From the NCBI GenBank assembly GCA_014728045.1, contig WJMH01000010.1:1-64000 (forward strand): a DNA stretch of 64,000 nt, given 5' to 3'. This stretch comes from Candidatus Omnitrophota bacterium. Lineage in GTDB: Bacteria > Omnitrophota > Gorgyraeia > Tantalellales > Tantalellaceae. The notes under the pieces are model-generated. The model worked only from the letters and a program-made list of their open reading frames with translations, had not been told where the DNA came from and did not search any database. Position 1 is the stretch's first letter, and each line of letters begins with the position of its first letter. This document shows positions 1 through 9,072 of the stretch, one piece after another. A program made the translations under genes and the position numbers.

Positions 1-123
1 CTGCCCCTTGTTCGCCAGATACATCGTTATCGCCGCCGTAAGGGTAGTCTTCCCGTGATCAACGTGACCTATCGTGCCGATGTTCAAATGCGGTTTTGTT
101 CGTTCAAATTTTTCCTTGGCCAT
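1..123 (-). CDS. tuf: Elongation factor Tu, N-terminal fragment (gene runs off the window)
   Basis: EF-Tu is the GTPase that brings aminoacyl-tRNA to the ribosome. Only the first 41 codons are present; the rest lies left of base 1. The start reads [12 protein letters not shown] and continues into the P-loop GHVDHGKT, which with the following residues is diagnostic of EF-Tu. Two ATG codons abut (124-126 and 121-123). The second is chosen because it gives the family's usual MAKEKF start and a better 5-base spacing to a GGAGG site. It lies about 105 bases downstream of tRNA-Thr(GGT), the arrangement seen in thrT-tufB, and is probably cotranscribed with that tRNA from the promoter at 435-462. Confidence 0.96.
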   Translation of the reverse strand, partial: MAKEKFERTKPHLNIGTIGHVDHGKTTLTAAITMYLANKGQ

Positions 124-228
124 CATTCCCTCCTTAAATTAGGATATGTTTGGCAACTCCGTAAAAACGTTTGTCCTTCACAACTTTTATATTTTCTTAC
201 CTTCTCGCACCTTGCGAGAACCTGTTGC

Positions 229-304
229 TGGAGCCCTCGGGCGGAATCGAACCGCCGACCCCATCCTTACCATGGATGTGCTCTACCGGCTGAGCTACAA
301 GGGC
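229..304 (-). tRNA. tRNA-Thr (anticodon GGT)
   Basis: A complete 76-base cloverleaf with encoded CCA. The acceptor stem is GCCCTTG/CGAGGGC, the anticodon stem is CATCC/GGATG, and the loop ATGGTAA gives anticodon GGT (reads ACC/ACU). The T-loop is TTCGATT. It sits directly upstream of tuf, the position of thrT in the E. coli thrU-tyrU-glyT-thrT-tufB operon. The preceding member, tRNA-Gly(TCC), is 8.2 kb away with a giant gene in between. Confidence 0.97.
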
Positions 305-434
305 GTTGATAAAATATTTTAGAATTGCACACCTCAAAATTGCACTAAACTCCACCACTAGCTTGACTTATGTCAGCTTAACAGGTGAAGTTATTACAAT
401 AATATATCTCTATAAACGAGATGTTGGAATATTG

Positions 435-462
435 ATTTTATCAAATAAGGTATTTATGTCAA
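435..462 (-). promoter_or_regulatory. Sigma-70-type promoter for tRNA-Thr(GGT)-tuf
   Basis: On the minus strand TTGACA and TAAAAT are separated by 16 bases (-35 at 457-462, -10 at 435-440). The predicted transcript starts near 428, about 120 bases before the tRNA. The 305-590 stretch is otherwise AT-rich and without a credible gene; it contains an imperfect inverted repeat (AGCTTGACTTATGTCAGCT region, about 360-378) of unknown role. Confidence 0.75.
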
Positions 463-590
463 GAAGAAAATGAAAAAATTTTCATTAACGTTAGATTTTT
501 TGCCGACTTAGCCCGAAATATTTGAGATATTCAATGCCTCATCAACATAGGAAAAGATAATAACTGCAGGATAATTGCGCAATTTCCCAC

Positions 591-642
591 AAAAGGAGTT
601 CCCGGCCCGCTCTGCGCGGGCCGGCCAAGCGGAACTCCTTTT
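591..642 (-). terminator. Large hairpin terminator after the giant gene
   Basis: A 12-base perfect inverted repeat (591-602 and 631-642, AAAAGGAGTTCC/GGAACTCCTTTT) encloses a second 8-bp GC-only stem (603-610 with 616-623). It begins four bases after the giant gene's stop codon and ends in a short T run on both strands, so it could work in either direction. It separates the giant gene from the tRNA-Thr(GGT)-tuf unit. Confidence 0.8.
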
Positions 643-645
643 ATC

Positions 646-3600
646 TTAGGCAGCAATGAGAAATAACTGAAGTTTGTCGTGCTGCAGCTTGAGCTCTGTA
701 AGTATCATCCTCGTAATCGGCGGAAGCGCCAGTGTTATGGCCAGGTTCATCCTGACTGCCGAAACCGGATGGACCATATTATTGACCGTCTTCTCAGTAA
801 GAATAATATCCTTTCTAAAAAGCGAATACAACTTCTTGAGTTCATCAAGCATCTTTTTTCTTACGCGCGGATAATCCTTTTCCTCTTCCGGGCCTTTAGC
901 TTCATCGCTCATTTTAGCGACAACAAGTCCGACCTTGCAAAGCCCTATCGCAAGAGCCGCGCCGAAATTATGAAGTGCCGTTTCTCCGCTTTCTGTAATA
1001 CCCGGACCGATAAGCGCTACAGGATACTGATTATGCCGGAGATCAATATCACAATCCCTCTCCCATTCGAGCATTCTTTTTGAAAGGATCGGTATCTCGA
1101 TCGCGCTCTCTCTCCTCGGTCGATTTACTCTCGCCATCAGGCCTTTACCCAAATACTGTTCAAGACGGTCGATGAAATCTTCCGCTTCCGCAGCTTGTTC
1201 CATCTGGCCCGCCAGATCCAGAGGAAGCTCTTCCCTGGTCGTTCTTAACTTCTTCTCGAAGATAAAATTGACGCCCCTCATCTGGTCGCATGAACGTATA
1301 AGATAAGACCATGTCTCCGCGCTCTCCTGGAGATCTTCCTCAGGGATCAGCGCAAGGTCTACAACAATATCTACCTCAGTCAGGCGTGATAGCTGATCGG
1401 CACCTGCTAAACATTCTTTGACGATCCGCAGAAGTCTTAGGCTTATTCGGCTGGACTTGTTCATTTTAGCCTCCAAGAGCCTTTGCCGTCTTTCCGGATC
1501 ATCAGCTTTTCCTTTGTCCTCGCCAGGTTTGACTGTCTCCTGCTCTTGATCGAATTCCCGGTACGCATCGACCGCTTCGCCTACGAATATCTTTTCCGCA
1601 TCCTCAACTCCGGCTATCACGGAAAACTGCTTTATGAGCCCGATAAATCCCTCCCTCTCGTGATCAGCTTCAATCATTCGGAAGTGTTTCCCAAACAAAT
1701 GCTGCAATGCGCCGGATTTATCCAATAAATAGGAGGAGACATGCCACCCAGGATATTTGTCCTTTATCTCGTTTGCGAAATTCGTGAACAGTTCGGACAT
1801 CACGCCCTTGCCTCTCAGTCTCGAAAAACTTTCACCACCGACCGTGCTGCCTGAAGAAATATTATGCACGAAGACCGTATCAAGATCAGGGTACACGGCA
1901 AAGTCGAACACCAAATCGAACCGGTTTAGCATAACAACATCCCGTCTCACGATGAAATCGATATCGTTGAGTAAAAATGAAGGCTTATCCACTATTATCC
2001 TGTACACGTCCCTGTCCGGATAGCTCACTTTTAGCTGCAGGACCACATAATCCTTACTGTCAGCGTACCTCAGGCGCTCGTGAAGAAGTGCGCTTGCGAT
2101 ATGCTCCGAATCGGCCCTGACGGATAATATTCTGGGCATCACACCGCCATTGAGCTGGGTCAGGCGCCTTTCGAACCGAGCTCCGATCAGCCCCCTGAGA
2201 AATACCTCAGGAACAGGTTTGTTTACCGGTGTCATGTGGAATAAAACCCGGCCAAAATACTCCCCTCCCAATATCGCCCCTCCCCCGAACGTCTCGGCGA
2301 CAACTGACAGGTTATCCGGGAAGATATCTTGTTTTTCGTACACAGTGGAATGATTCGATACCAGAGCCGCCCCTTGGGCGGAAAGACGAGTTCCGATCTT
2401 CCGCATGATACTTCTAAAAACCCCCTCGTCCATCTTTATCGCGTGGTCAGTTCTCTGGATTACTTCTTCGGAGGCGTCTTCAAAGCTCACCGCATCGGGC
2501 GCGTTGAACAGGATAAGATCATATGAATCCTGAAGGTTCTCGAATTCGCTCCCCTGCTTAACGAGCCTTGGGAAGATGGTTGACTGGTATTCTTCTCCGG
2601 CGAGATGAAGATTTTTCCGGAGATTATCGATCCCCCGAGAATTAATGTCAATGGCATCGACATGCACTTTTCCGAACCCGATTTTTCTCGCATGGTGGGA
2701 GGCCGCCATAGCATCTATACCCGTACCGGATCCGACAACCAGTATGCGAATATCATCCCTCGCATCTTCCTTCAATCCGAGAGCGACATCCTTGACCTTT
2801 ACCGCAACGGCTCTGGCAAAATGCAGACCGAGCCTGTTATCCTGTAAAGGCGAATATACCCCTTCCGCACAAGCAAGAAAGCCCACCCCGGTTAACTGCC
2901 GCATTTCATCGGCAAGCCCTCTTTGCGTATCCACTCCCAACAACTTGTAACCCTCGAAATTTGTTTGCGGGTACTCATCCAGGATATTCTCCATGTTAGC
3001 CCGGTAATACGACTTTATCTTTTCGGTCAGGTCCCTGTCCGCATCCCCTAATACGGCTCTCAGAAAAGCACGTATCATGTAATGTGGATCGCTGGTGTCT
3101 TTATGCGCGATTGAAAGAGCATCTTTTCTCAGTTTTACCGAGCACAGAACAGCGCCTTCTGCTGTTAAAAGCTGAGCCTCTCCTTCGAAAAGCCCTGTCC
3201 ACCCTAAAACCTCGTTGAGGAATCCGCAAAGCCCCACGCGGTTGGTTAGCTCTGCCAGGCGCCCTGTATACCGTATTTTCAACTCGCCCATTTTTACCAG
3301 ATATTCCATTATTTCATGTACCACTGCCGGCGGATTGTCTGCCAGATATCGGTGAAAAGCGATAATATTATCATTGGGTTTTGCGAAAGCGAAAAGGTCT
3401 TCCACTGTCTCCTCGAATACGCCGATATCCGGTGAAGTGGCTTCGAACAGGCGGATGATCGCTTCAAACCCGGCCTGGCTGTTTTCTGGTAAGTTCTGCA
3501 TGACATTCACGCGCTCTTTCAACTCAAGCAGAAAACCCGCGTCCTGAAGCTCAAGTTCCACCTTACGCTCTTTCCGGTCGGTTCCGATGACAATAGCGAC

Positions 3601-6600
3601 GCGTCGATCGTTTTCTATGCGGACTACTTTAGCCCGTCTGCCTATCCCGGGAGATCCTTCCTCTAATCCCTGAGGCCTCTCTTCATCCAACATACCGTTC
3701 AAGGTATCGATCGTTGCAAAGAATGAACCGCGCACTGAATCGATCTTCTTCTCGAAGGCCTGCTGGCCCGAGCTTCTCTGAGCCAACCTGAACCCCTCCT
3801 CGAACTCGCTGCTGATGAAATCCACAAGCTGTAAGGCCTTTTCGATAGTTTCCCTGCGGTAACGCGGAAGGTTGAATTTAACGAGTTTTTTAGCCTCTCT
3901 CAGATTCATAATAAGTTCATTCGTTATGCCGCTCAGCGCCTCGGGTATGACGCGCTCGACCTCGTGAAGCGATATCCACAGATCGATAAAAGCACGATCC
4001 AGCTCCGACTGGAATACCTGTATGGCATGAGGATCAGCAGCCCGGCCTAACTCCTCCAGAAAACCGCTGTCCTGGTCAAGAACAATTGTCAGACTGTCAT
4101 GCAGCCTGATGAGCTGCTGCTTGTCCGCCCCCATGATCCCTGTGCAATATTCAACATCCCTGCTCAGCTGTTCCTTCTCGAAGTCACCGTCATTGCGTCC
4201 GGTCATCTCATGCGAGAGCTCATGATATAATCCAGTTAACAGAAGTCTCGTCCTGATGTTCTCATCCTTTAGCGCCAGCACGAACCTATTGATGCCGATA
4301 AAACCATTGGACAAGCCGTCTTCGAACAGGTAAGGCGACCGGTCTAACATGGCAATGGTCATCCTCTCAGGCATCATGTCTATCCGCCCCCCGCAATCTT
4401 CCAGGACTTTCTCCAAGACTATCTGCACTACGACCCCGGAAAGACCGGTTCTTCGATCTATCATCAGCTGAATTTTCCTGCCGCCTACTGTTACGCCATT
4501 CTCTTCCATTCTGCCAAGAAGGGCCATACCCTTTGCGAGTTCCTCGGACTGTCCAGGGTCACTTATATTCACCGGGACATCGTCAATCAACGAGATAGGA
4601 CTGTAATAGTCGCTCTTGCGGCTGATGCTCATTCCTTCGGTATGCACGATGCGCGAACCTTTGCTGCGACCCTTTCCGTGACGGGAGTTATATTCAAGCA
4701 CAGCATTCATGACATATTTGTGGGCGTCGTCACCTGCTACCTCAAGAGTGTCGCTTTCAGGATCAAGGATCAGCTCTACCGGGTCACCGGGCTTGTCCTT
4801 TCTGTATTCGATCGAACCGCCGGAACTTACCGTCACACGGAAAGGCACGCCGGGTTCGACCGGGACACCGTCTTTGAAAATAACGGTGCGCTGCTCCCTC
4901 TTGAGCATGGCTACCCTCTCTTCAAGTCTGGTGATGTTGGAGGCAACTATGAGTTTCTCGGTACGTTCCTCAAGAAGCTGCTGGATATCCTCTGAAAGCA
5001 TTATCCCAGTGTCCCCGGGTTTATATTTTTCCATTTGATAGTCTATATTATGGTCTTTCAGTACCTTGTTCACTTCTAGCCGCAGATCCTCGGCCTGTTC
5101 CATGAGAACTTCCTTGTACGCGTCCTGCCCTTTTTCAACGGCTTTCCTAGCCCTGAGCTTAATCTCAGCTATCTGATAGAAGATCTGCTGTATCGTTTCA
5201 ACATTCCCGTCGCTTAGATCCCGGGAAACCTCAATAAGATCCCCTTTTATCACCCTGGCCTCAACGTTCATCCGTATGTTGCCTTTATCGTCGAACTTTA
5301 ATCCGGGGTTCGCATTGAAATACATTTTATCGCCGTACATCATAAGACCACGCCTGAAAAGACTTTCAAGCGTGTTAGTGTCCATCGGACCCCTCTTCGC
5401 CCCCTTTGCTTCGTCCTGATCAAAAGCAACATAGCGTGAGCTTTCCCTTCTCGTGGACCGCTTGCGGGTCTCTGATTCTGGCCCTTTAAAAGGCATCTTC
5501 CTGCTACCGATAACAACGGTCGTATCCTCCTTGGATGAAGCCGGTCTCTCAGACGTCTCCTCTGCCGTCTGCGACAACTGCATCTGCTGCTGGTGAGTTT
5601 GTATGTACTCACTGAACTTCGTGTCGAACGTACCAAACAGCTCCTTTTGAAGAACACGCAAAAGATAATGTGGTTCTTCCTGCCAGGATTCACCCCATGC
5701 CTCACCTGTAATGAATTCCATGGTATCAATGGAAGGGACAAGGGTAGCCGGATCTCTTCCTGGCAGCACTATTTCCAGGCATCCATCGACCATATTTAGC
5801 TGCATCATACCCGTACTTATGAGATATTCACCTATCTCGTGGAACTGGGCCACGGGATCGCCCGGGATATCCTTATAGAACGCCATCATCTTATTTTCGG
5901 GTGAACAGAACGCGAACAGGTCCTCGACAAGCGACCGGAAAATATGCACGGTAACATCCGAAGCTGTTACAGCCGAAAGCATCGGTCCGACAATGTCGCT
6001 GTAATTCTCCGGTTTGCCGGCTATCTCGGCTAGCCCCTTGAGCGACTCGCTCAAAACCCTCAGGTCCAGTTGGCCTCCACCGCTGAGTTCCACCTTATGC
6101 CGGTCTCCATGAGAATCTATGACCCTTGCCATCGTCTTATCTGGAGAAACCATCTCTACTCGAGCCTTTTTGCCTATTTCAGGGACCGCGGAAATACCTG
6201 GAGGCTTTTGGGCGACGAATCCGCCTAATCGCGCATACCGGTTCTCCTTACGCTTGATAAAGACCTCCTGTGCGGTAAAACCGCTGAACCCCAGCCTGGT
6301 GAAGCGAGCTTTGACGGATCTGTCCCGCTCATGGATGCCGATGAAGACCACCTTTACGCGTCCGCTCTTTATATCCGTGTATAGCTCTTGCGGATCGGCA
6401 TACTCGGATTCGTTCTTCGTGGGCCCCTGCAAATGCTGATAAACCAGAACAGGTGTTATCTGCGCATCGCCCATAAAACCCCGAAGGACCGAAGGCAAAA
6501 GACCGTCTCTGAGAAGGCGTCTTATAACCTCTTTTTGAAAATCGTAACGTCCATCAAGCCCCTGTGGGTAAAGATCGCTGAAATCCAGATAAGAGACATA

Positions 6601-8319
6601 TCCACCGGGTTTAAGCACCCTTTCTATCTCTTCTAGCAGATACTCGCGGTCCTGATTCTTTATGATCTGGCTGAGGGTCCTGTGCAGAATAATAGCGTCA
6701 ACGGACCCGTCAGGAAGTGGAATGCCGTGAGCCAGGTCACACTGCTGGAAAGCATTCGCGGGATGGTCGGCGGATGAAAGTTTTTTCACTTTTTCCCATG
6801 CGGAGCGCCCCCGAACAAGCTGCATACCCTCATCTATAGTGTTCTGTTCCGCGACTTTTATGTTCGCGGGGTTTATATCCAGTCCGATCACCGGAAACCC
6901 CTTACCACTGACCCATCTGGCGAGTTGCCCCTGACCGCACCCCAGCTCGGCAACGACCATACCGTCTGTGTTTTCCCGAGAGCTCATGATCTTGATAAGC
7001 TGCCTGGGATAGGTTTCGTTATAAGGATATTCAGTGCCACTGTATCCTTCGATCTGTGAAGATGTCACGCTTACCGCGCCTTTTTTTATCGAAGGTCTCT
7101 CATGCAAGAGGATGAGCAGCGTGTCATCGAACGACCTGTTCCTGACAACGATCCGGAATCCCGCTTCCTGCGCCGCTTTTCCTATATCCGCAATATCATG
7201 GAATGTCCTGAGCATATCACTCAGGACGGTGCTTTCATAATCATACGCAGGCTCAGCAACATCTTCGGCGACCACGACCCCTCCATCCTTGAGCACTCTC
7301 GCGCATTCTGAAAAGAAGAATTTACGTGCCTTAAAATGAGCGTGCGCCCTGACGCGTATATCCTGTTCTGCATGACCGAGATGGTCGATCCCATCGGGAA
7401 CGAAGTCAAGAATGTTCCTGAAGATTATCGCATCATATTGTTCACTCTCTAGCTGAAAGATTCCGTTAAAATCCATCTCAATAAGTTTCACATCATCGGC
7501 ACCCGCCTTAAGTAGTAACGTTCTCAGTCTTTTAAGGGACGTTTCATCTATGTCGACCGCGTCCACCTGCGCGCCTTCACTCTTAAGCGCAAGTATGTTC
7601 CCGGGGCTTGACCCTGCCCCAAGCTCCAAGACTTTTTTACCATTAAGATTACCACCGAAAAGTTCCTTGAGGTGTGCGACAACAGATGGATACATTTGAT
7701 CGTCCCTGGATCGTAGCTGGCTTTCTCCTGACACAGCTGCTTCTTCCCGGGCTTTCTCTTCGTTCTCAAGACCTTCTCTGCCTCCCTCGCGATACCCAAA
7801 AGACCCTTCTCTCTCGTAACCCCGCTGGTCTTGAGTGATGATCTCAATATCGATCTTGCTCTCATCATGTTGAATATCTGTTATGGACTTACAGCTTGAA
7901 ACGATCCGGAACTTTCTCTGCATATGAAGTTCATCGAACAACCTTACTTCTATGATCGTTTTCCCTTGCTTCTTTATCGGATTGGAAACGACATCGAGCA
8001 GCCTCTTTTTGTTTACCCCAGCAACATCGCTAAGCCATTTGTCTAGTTCTGAATTGATGTCCTGAAAAGCAGGAACTTCATTTTTCAGGGCCATAGTGAG
8101 TATACAAGCAAGCTCTACCCTTATCTGTGTGTCATACTGATGACCGGTCACATCCAGTATAGGCTTGAAAATAGACTGGACCTGCAAAGCAGGAGTTCCT
8201 TGATGATCCCGGACAAAGCCCGGATGCGCCCACGTCAGGCCATGTACAGTGAGTAGACAAACCACTGCCACAGCGATGCTTTTGAACCATGATCTATGTT
8301 TCACTTTAAAGGAATTCAT
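646..8319 (-). CDS. Giant exported protein with three SAM-methyltransferase-like domains, an HExxH motif and a duplicated module
   Basis: A 2557-residue protein that I cannot assign to a named family. Residues 1-31 look like a signal peptide with cleavage after TWA. Three Rossmann methyltransferase-like domains follow: motif I VLELGAGSS near 230 with VDAVDID; VAELGCGQG near 457 with VIGLDIN; ILVVGSGTG near 1857 with VDAIDIN and LILFNAPD. HELSH (1366-1370) followed by acidic residues resembles a zinc-metalloprotease site. A module of about 200 residues occurs twice (about 715-910 and 1555-1780), sharing VEDLFAF, HEIxEYL and a PHYxxR segment. Near 2168 RLRGKGV weakly resembles a GNAT site. There is no clear Shine-Dalgarno before the ATG. 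The gene stands alone between tRNA-Gly and tRNA-Thr with its own promoter-like site and a terminator. Activity is unproven, and methyltransferase folds behind a signal peptide are odd. Secreted effector or envelope enzyme are both guesses. Confidence 0.85.
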   Translation of the reverse strand: MNSFKVKHRSWFKSIAVAVVCLLTVHGLTWAHPGFVRDHQGTPALQVQSIFKPILDVTGHQYDTQIRVELACILTMALKNEVPAFQDINSELDKWLSDVAGVNKKRLLDVVSNPIKKQGKTIIEVRLFDELHMQRKFRIVSSCKSITDIQHDESKIDIEIITQDQRGYEREGSFGYREGGREGLENEEKAREEAAVSGESQLRSRDDQMYPSVVAHLKELFGGNLNGKKVLELGAGSSPGNILALKSEGAQVDAVDIDETSLKRLRTLLLKAGADDVKLIEMDFNGIFQLESEQYDAIIFRNILDFVPDGIDHLGHAEQDIRVRAHAHFKARKFFFSECARVLKDGGVVVAEDVAEPAYDYESTVLSDMLRTFHDIADIGKAAQEAGFRIVVRNRSFDDTLLILLHERPSIKKGAVSVTSSQIEGYSGTEYPYNETYPRQLIKIMSSRENTDGMVVAELGCGQGQLARWVSGKGFPVIGLDINPANIKVAEQNTIDEGMQLVRGRSAWEKVKKLSSADHPANAFQQCDLAHGIPLPDGSVDAIILHRTLSQIIKNQDREYLLEEIERVLKPGGYVSYLDFSDLYPQGLDGRYDFQKEVIRRLLRDGLLPSVLRGFMGDAQITPVLVYQHLQGPTKNESEYADPQELYTDIKSGRVKVVFIGIHERDRSVKARFTRLGFSGFTAQEVFIKRKENRYARLGGFVAQKPPGISAVPEIGKKARVEMVSPDKTMARVIDSHGDRHKVELSGGGQLDLRVLSESLKGLAEIAGKPENYSDIVGPMLSAVTASDVTVHIFRSLVEDLFAFCSPENKMMAFYKDIPGDPVAQFHEIGEYLISTGMMQLNMVDGCLEIVLPGRDPATLVPSIDTMEFITGEAWGESWQEEPHYLLRVLQKELFGTFDTKFSEYIQTHQQQMQLSQTAEETSERPASSKEDTTVVIGSRKMPFKGPESETRKRSTRRESSRYVAFDQDEAKGAKRGPMDTNTLESLFRRGLMMYGDKMYFNANPGLKFDDKGNIRMNVEARVIKGDLIEVSRDLSDGNVETIQQIFYQIAEIKLRARKAVEKGQDAYKEVLMEQAEDLRLEVNKVLKDHNIDYQMEKYKPGDTGIMLSEDIQQLLEERTEKLIVASNITRLEERVAMLKREQRTVIFKDGVPVEPGVPFRVTVSSGGSIEYRKDKPGDPVELILDPESDTLEVAGDDAHKYVMNAVLEYNSRHGKGRSKGSRIVHTEGMSISRKSDYYSPISLIDDVPVNISDPGQSEELAKGMALLGRMEENGVTVGGRKIQLMIDRRTGLSGVVVQIVLEKVLEDCGGRIDMMPERMTIAMLDRSPYLFEDGLSNGFIGINRFVLALKDENIRTRLLLTGLYHELSHEMTGRNDGDFEKEQLSRDVEYCTGIMGADKQQLIRLHDSLTIVLDQDSGFLEELGRAADPHAIQVFQSELDRAFIDLWISLHEVERVIPEALSGITNELIMNLREAKKLVKFNLPRYRRETIEKALQLVDFISSEFEEGFRLAQRSSGQQAFEKKIDSVRGSFFATIDTLNGMLDEERPQGLEEGSPGIGRRAKVVRIENDRRVAIVIGTDRKERKVELELQDAGFLLELKERVNVMQNLPENSQAGFEAIIRLFEATSPDIGVFEETVEDLFAFAKPNDNIIAFHRYLADNPPAVVHEIMEYLVKMGELKIRYTGRLAELTNRVGLCGFLNEVLGWTGLFEGEAQLLTAEGAVLCSVKLRKDALSIAHKDTSDPHYMIRAFLRAVLGDADRDLTEKIKSYYRANMENILDEYPQTNFEGYKLLGVDTQRGLADEMRQLTGVGFLACAEGVYSPLQDNRLGLHFARAVAVKVKDVALGLKEDARDDIRILVVGSGTGIDAMAASHHARKIGFGKVHVDAIDINSRGIDNLRKNLHLAGEEYQSTIFPRLVKQGSEFENLQDSYDLILFNAPDAVSFEDASEEVIQRTDHAIKMDEGVFRSIMRKIGTRLSAQGAALVSNHSTVYEKQDIFPDNLSVVAETFGGGAILGGEYFGRVLFHMTPVNKPVPEVFLRGLIGARFERRLTQLNGGVMPRILSVRADSEHIASALLHERLRYADSKDYVVLQLKVSYPDRDVYRIIVDKPSFLLNDIDFIVRRDVVMLNRFDLVFDFAVYPDLDTVFVHNISSGSTVGGESFSRLRGKGVMSELFTNFANEIKDKYPGWHVSSYLLDKSGALQHLFGKHFRMIEADHEREGFIGLIKQFSVIAGVEDAEKIFVGEAVDAYREFDQEQETVKPGEDKGKADDPERRQRLLEAKMNKSSRISLRLLRIVKECLAGADQLSRLTEVDIVVDLALIPEEDLQESAETWSYLIRSCDQMRGVNFIFEKKLRTTREELPLDLAGQMEQAAEAEDFIDRLEQYLGKGLMARVNRPRRESAIEIPILSKRMLEWERDCDIDLRHNQYPVALIGPGITESGETALHNFGAALAIGLCKVGLVVAKMSDEAKGPEEEKDYPRVRKKMLDELKKLYSLFRKDIILTEKTVNNMVHPVSAVRMNLAITLALPPITRMILTELKLQHDKLQLFLIAA

Positions 8320-8366
8320 TATTATTATAACTATGATATGTTAGTTAAATAAAAAGTATCTTCATT

Positions 8367-8395
8367 ATAATATAAAGCCGGCATCAGCGCAACAA
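8367..8395 (-). promoter_or_regulatory. Probable promoter of the giant gene
   Basis: On the minus strand TTGTTG (8390-8395) and TATTAT (8367-8372) are 17 bases apart, with an overlapping TATAAT three bases further on. This predicts a start about 45 bases before the giant gene's ATG. The leader is AT-rich and lacks a good ribosome binding site. Confidence 0.5.
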
Positions 8396-8511
8396 AGAGT
8401 TATCTAGGTTTTGTTTTTTTAACTTATGTGTAACTATTTGCAGATACTATATTTAAGAGAATACTGGGATTTGACTCTATTGGAAAGAATATAACTGCTT
8501 TACATAAAAAA

Positions 8512-8585
8512 TGGAGCGAGCGATGGGAATCGAACCCACGTAGGAAGCTTGGAAGGCTTCTGCACTACCATTGTGCTACGCTCGC
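8512..8585 (-). tRNA. tRNA-Gly (anticodon TCC)
   Basis: A 74-base tRNA with encoded CCA. The acceptor stem is GCGAGCG/CGCTCGC, the anticodon stem GAAGC/GCTTC, and the loop CTTCCAA gives anticodon TCC. It corresponds to glyT of the E. coli cluster. The three leader bases GGA just 5' of the mature end can pair with the discriminator T and the first two bases of CCA, extending the acceptor helix to ten pairs. A run of six T follows the 3' end. Confidence 0.96.
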
Positions 8586-8604
8586 TCCGTTCATGTTTAA
8601 CTGA

Positions 8605-8634
8605 ATAATATACACTTTCTTGTGCCGTTGTCAA
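8605..8634 (-). promoter_or_regulatory. Promoter for tRNA-Gly
   Basis: Perfect -35 TTGACA at 8629-8634. The -10 is either TATATT (8607-8612, 16-base spacer) or TATTAT (8605-8610, 18-base spacer). It lies about 20-25 bases before the tRNA 5' end, so this tRNA is transcribed independently of the Thr-Tyr pair. Confidence 0.8.
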
Positions 8635-8683
8635 GGTCTAACTCGCCTATGCTGCGTGATCCATTAACCGCACATCCAGCAGT

Positions 8684-9055
8684 CTATAGTTGAACTTCTT
8701 GTTCCATCGCCTTTAGAAGTGCTTTTTCAACGGCTTTCAATATGGCCGCACTGGTAAATGTCGCTCCCGTCACCGCGTCGACATTAACTGTCTGAAGTCC
8801 TATGACTCTATCGATAACTGCCTTTGCGAGTTCAACATGGGGATCTACGCGGGATTCAACTATCTTTATGTCCGTTATTCTTCCGCTGGTAACGGTCACC
8901 TTCACCCTGATCACGGATTCATCGTAATCGGCCTCTTCTGCGCTATATGTTCCATCCGGAAGATTGCCGATGTCAATCTCAGCAAACTGGGACCAAGCCC
9001 GTAAAGATAAATTCACCAGCACCACTAAGACCCCGATGAGCAATATTTTCCTCAT
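8684..9055 (-). CDS. Exported FMN-binding domain protein (NqrC/RnfG type)
   Basis: A 123-residue single-domain flavoprotein. Residues 1-22 form a signal peptide (cleavage near WSQ). The rest matches the FMN-binding domain of NqrC/RnfG-like proteins, including D93-A-V-T-G-A-T99, the site where ApbE links FMN to the final Thr. An ApbE is encoded in this window at 36788-37804 and is the obvious maturation enzyme (inference). It is the last gene of the insertion between tRNA-Tyr and tRNA-Gly and follows the AsmA-like gene by 17 bases. It may carry electrons at the periplasmic face of the membrane; no Rnf or Nqr subunit is nearby, so its partner is unknown. Confidence 0.85.
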   Translation of the reverse strand: MRKILLIGVLVVLVNLSLRAWSQFAEIDIGNLPDGTYSAEEADYDESVIRVKVTVTSGRITDIKIVESRVDPHVELAKAVIDRVIGLQTVNVDAVTGATFTSAAILKAVEKALLKAMEQEVQL

Positions 9056-9072
9056 GTCAGTTCCCTTTGCTC

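Noticed and set aside
1790-1830. GNAT acetyltransferase domain in the giant protein (RLRGKGV segment)
   Set aside because: Only one short motif fits; the surrounding strands do not clearly follow the GNAT pattern. It is mentioned in the gene entry but not called.
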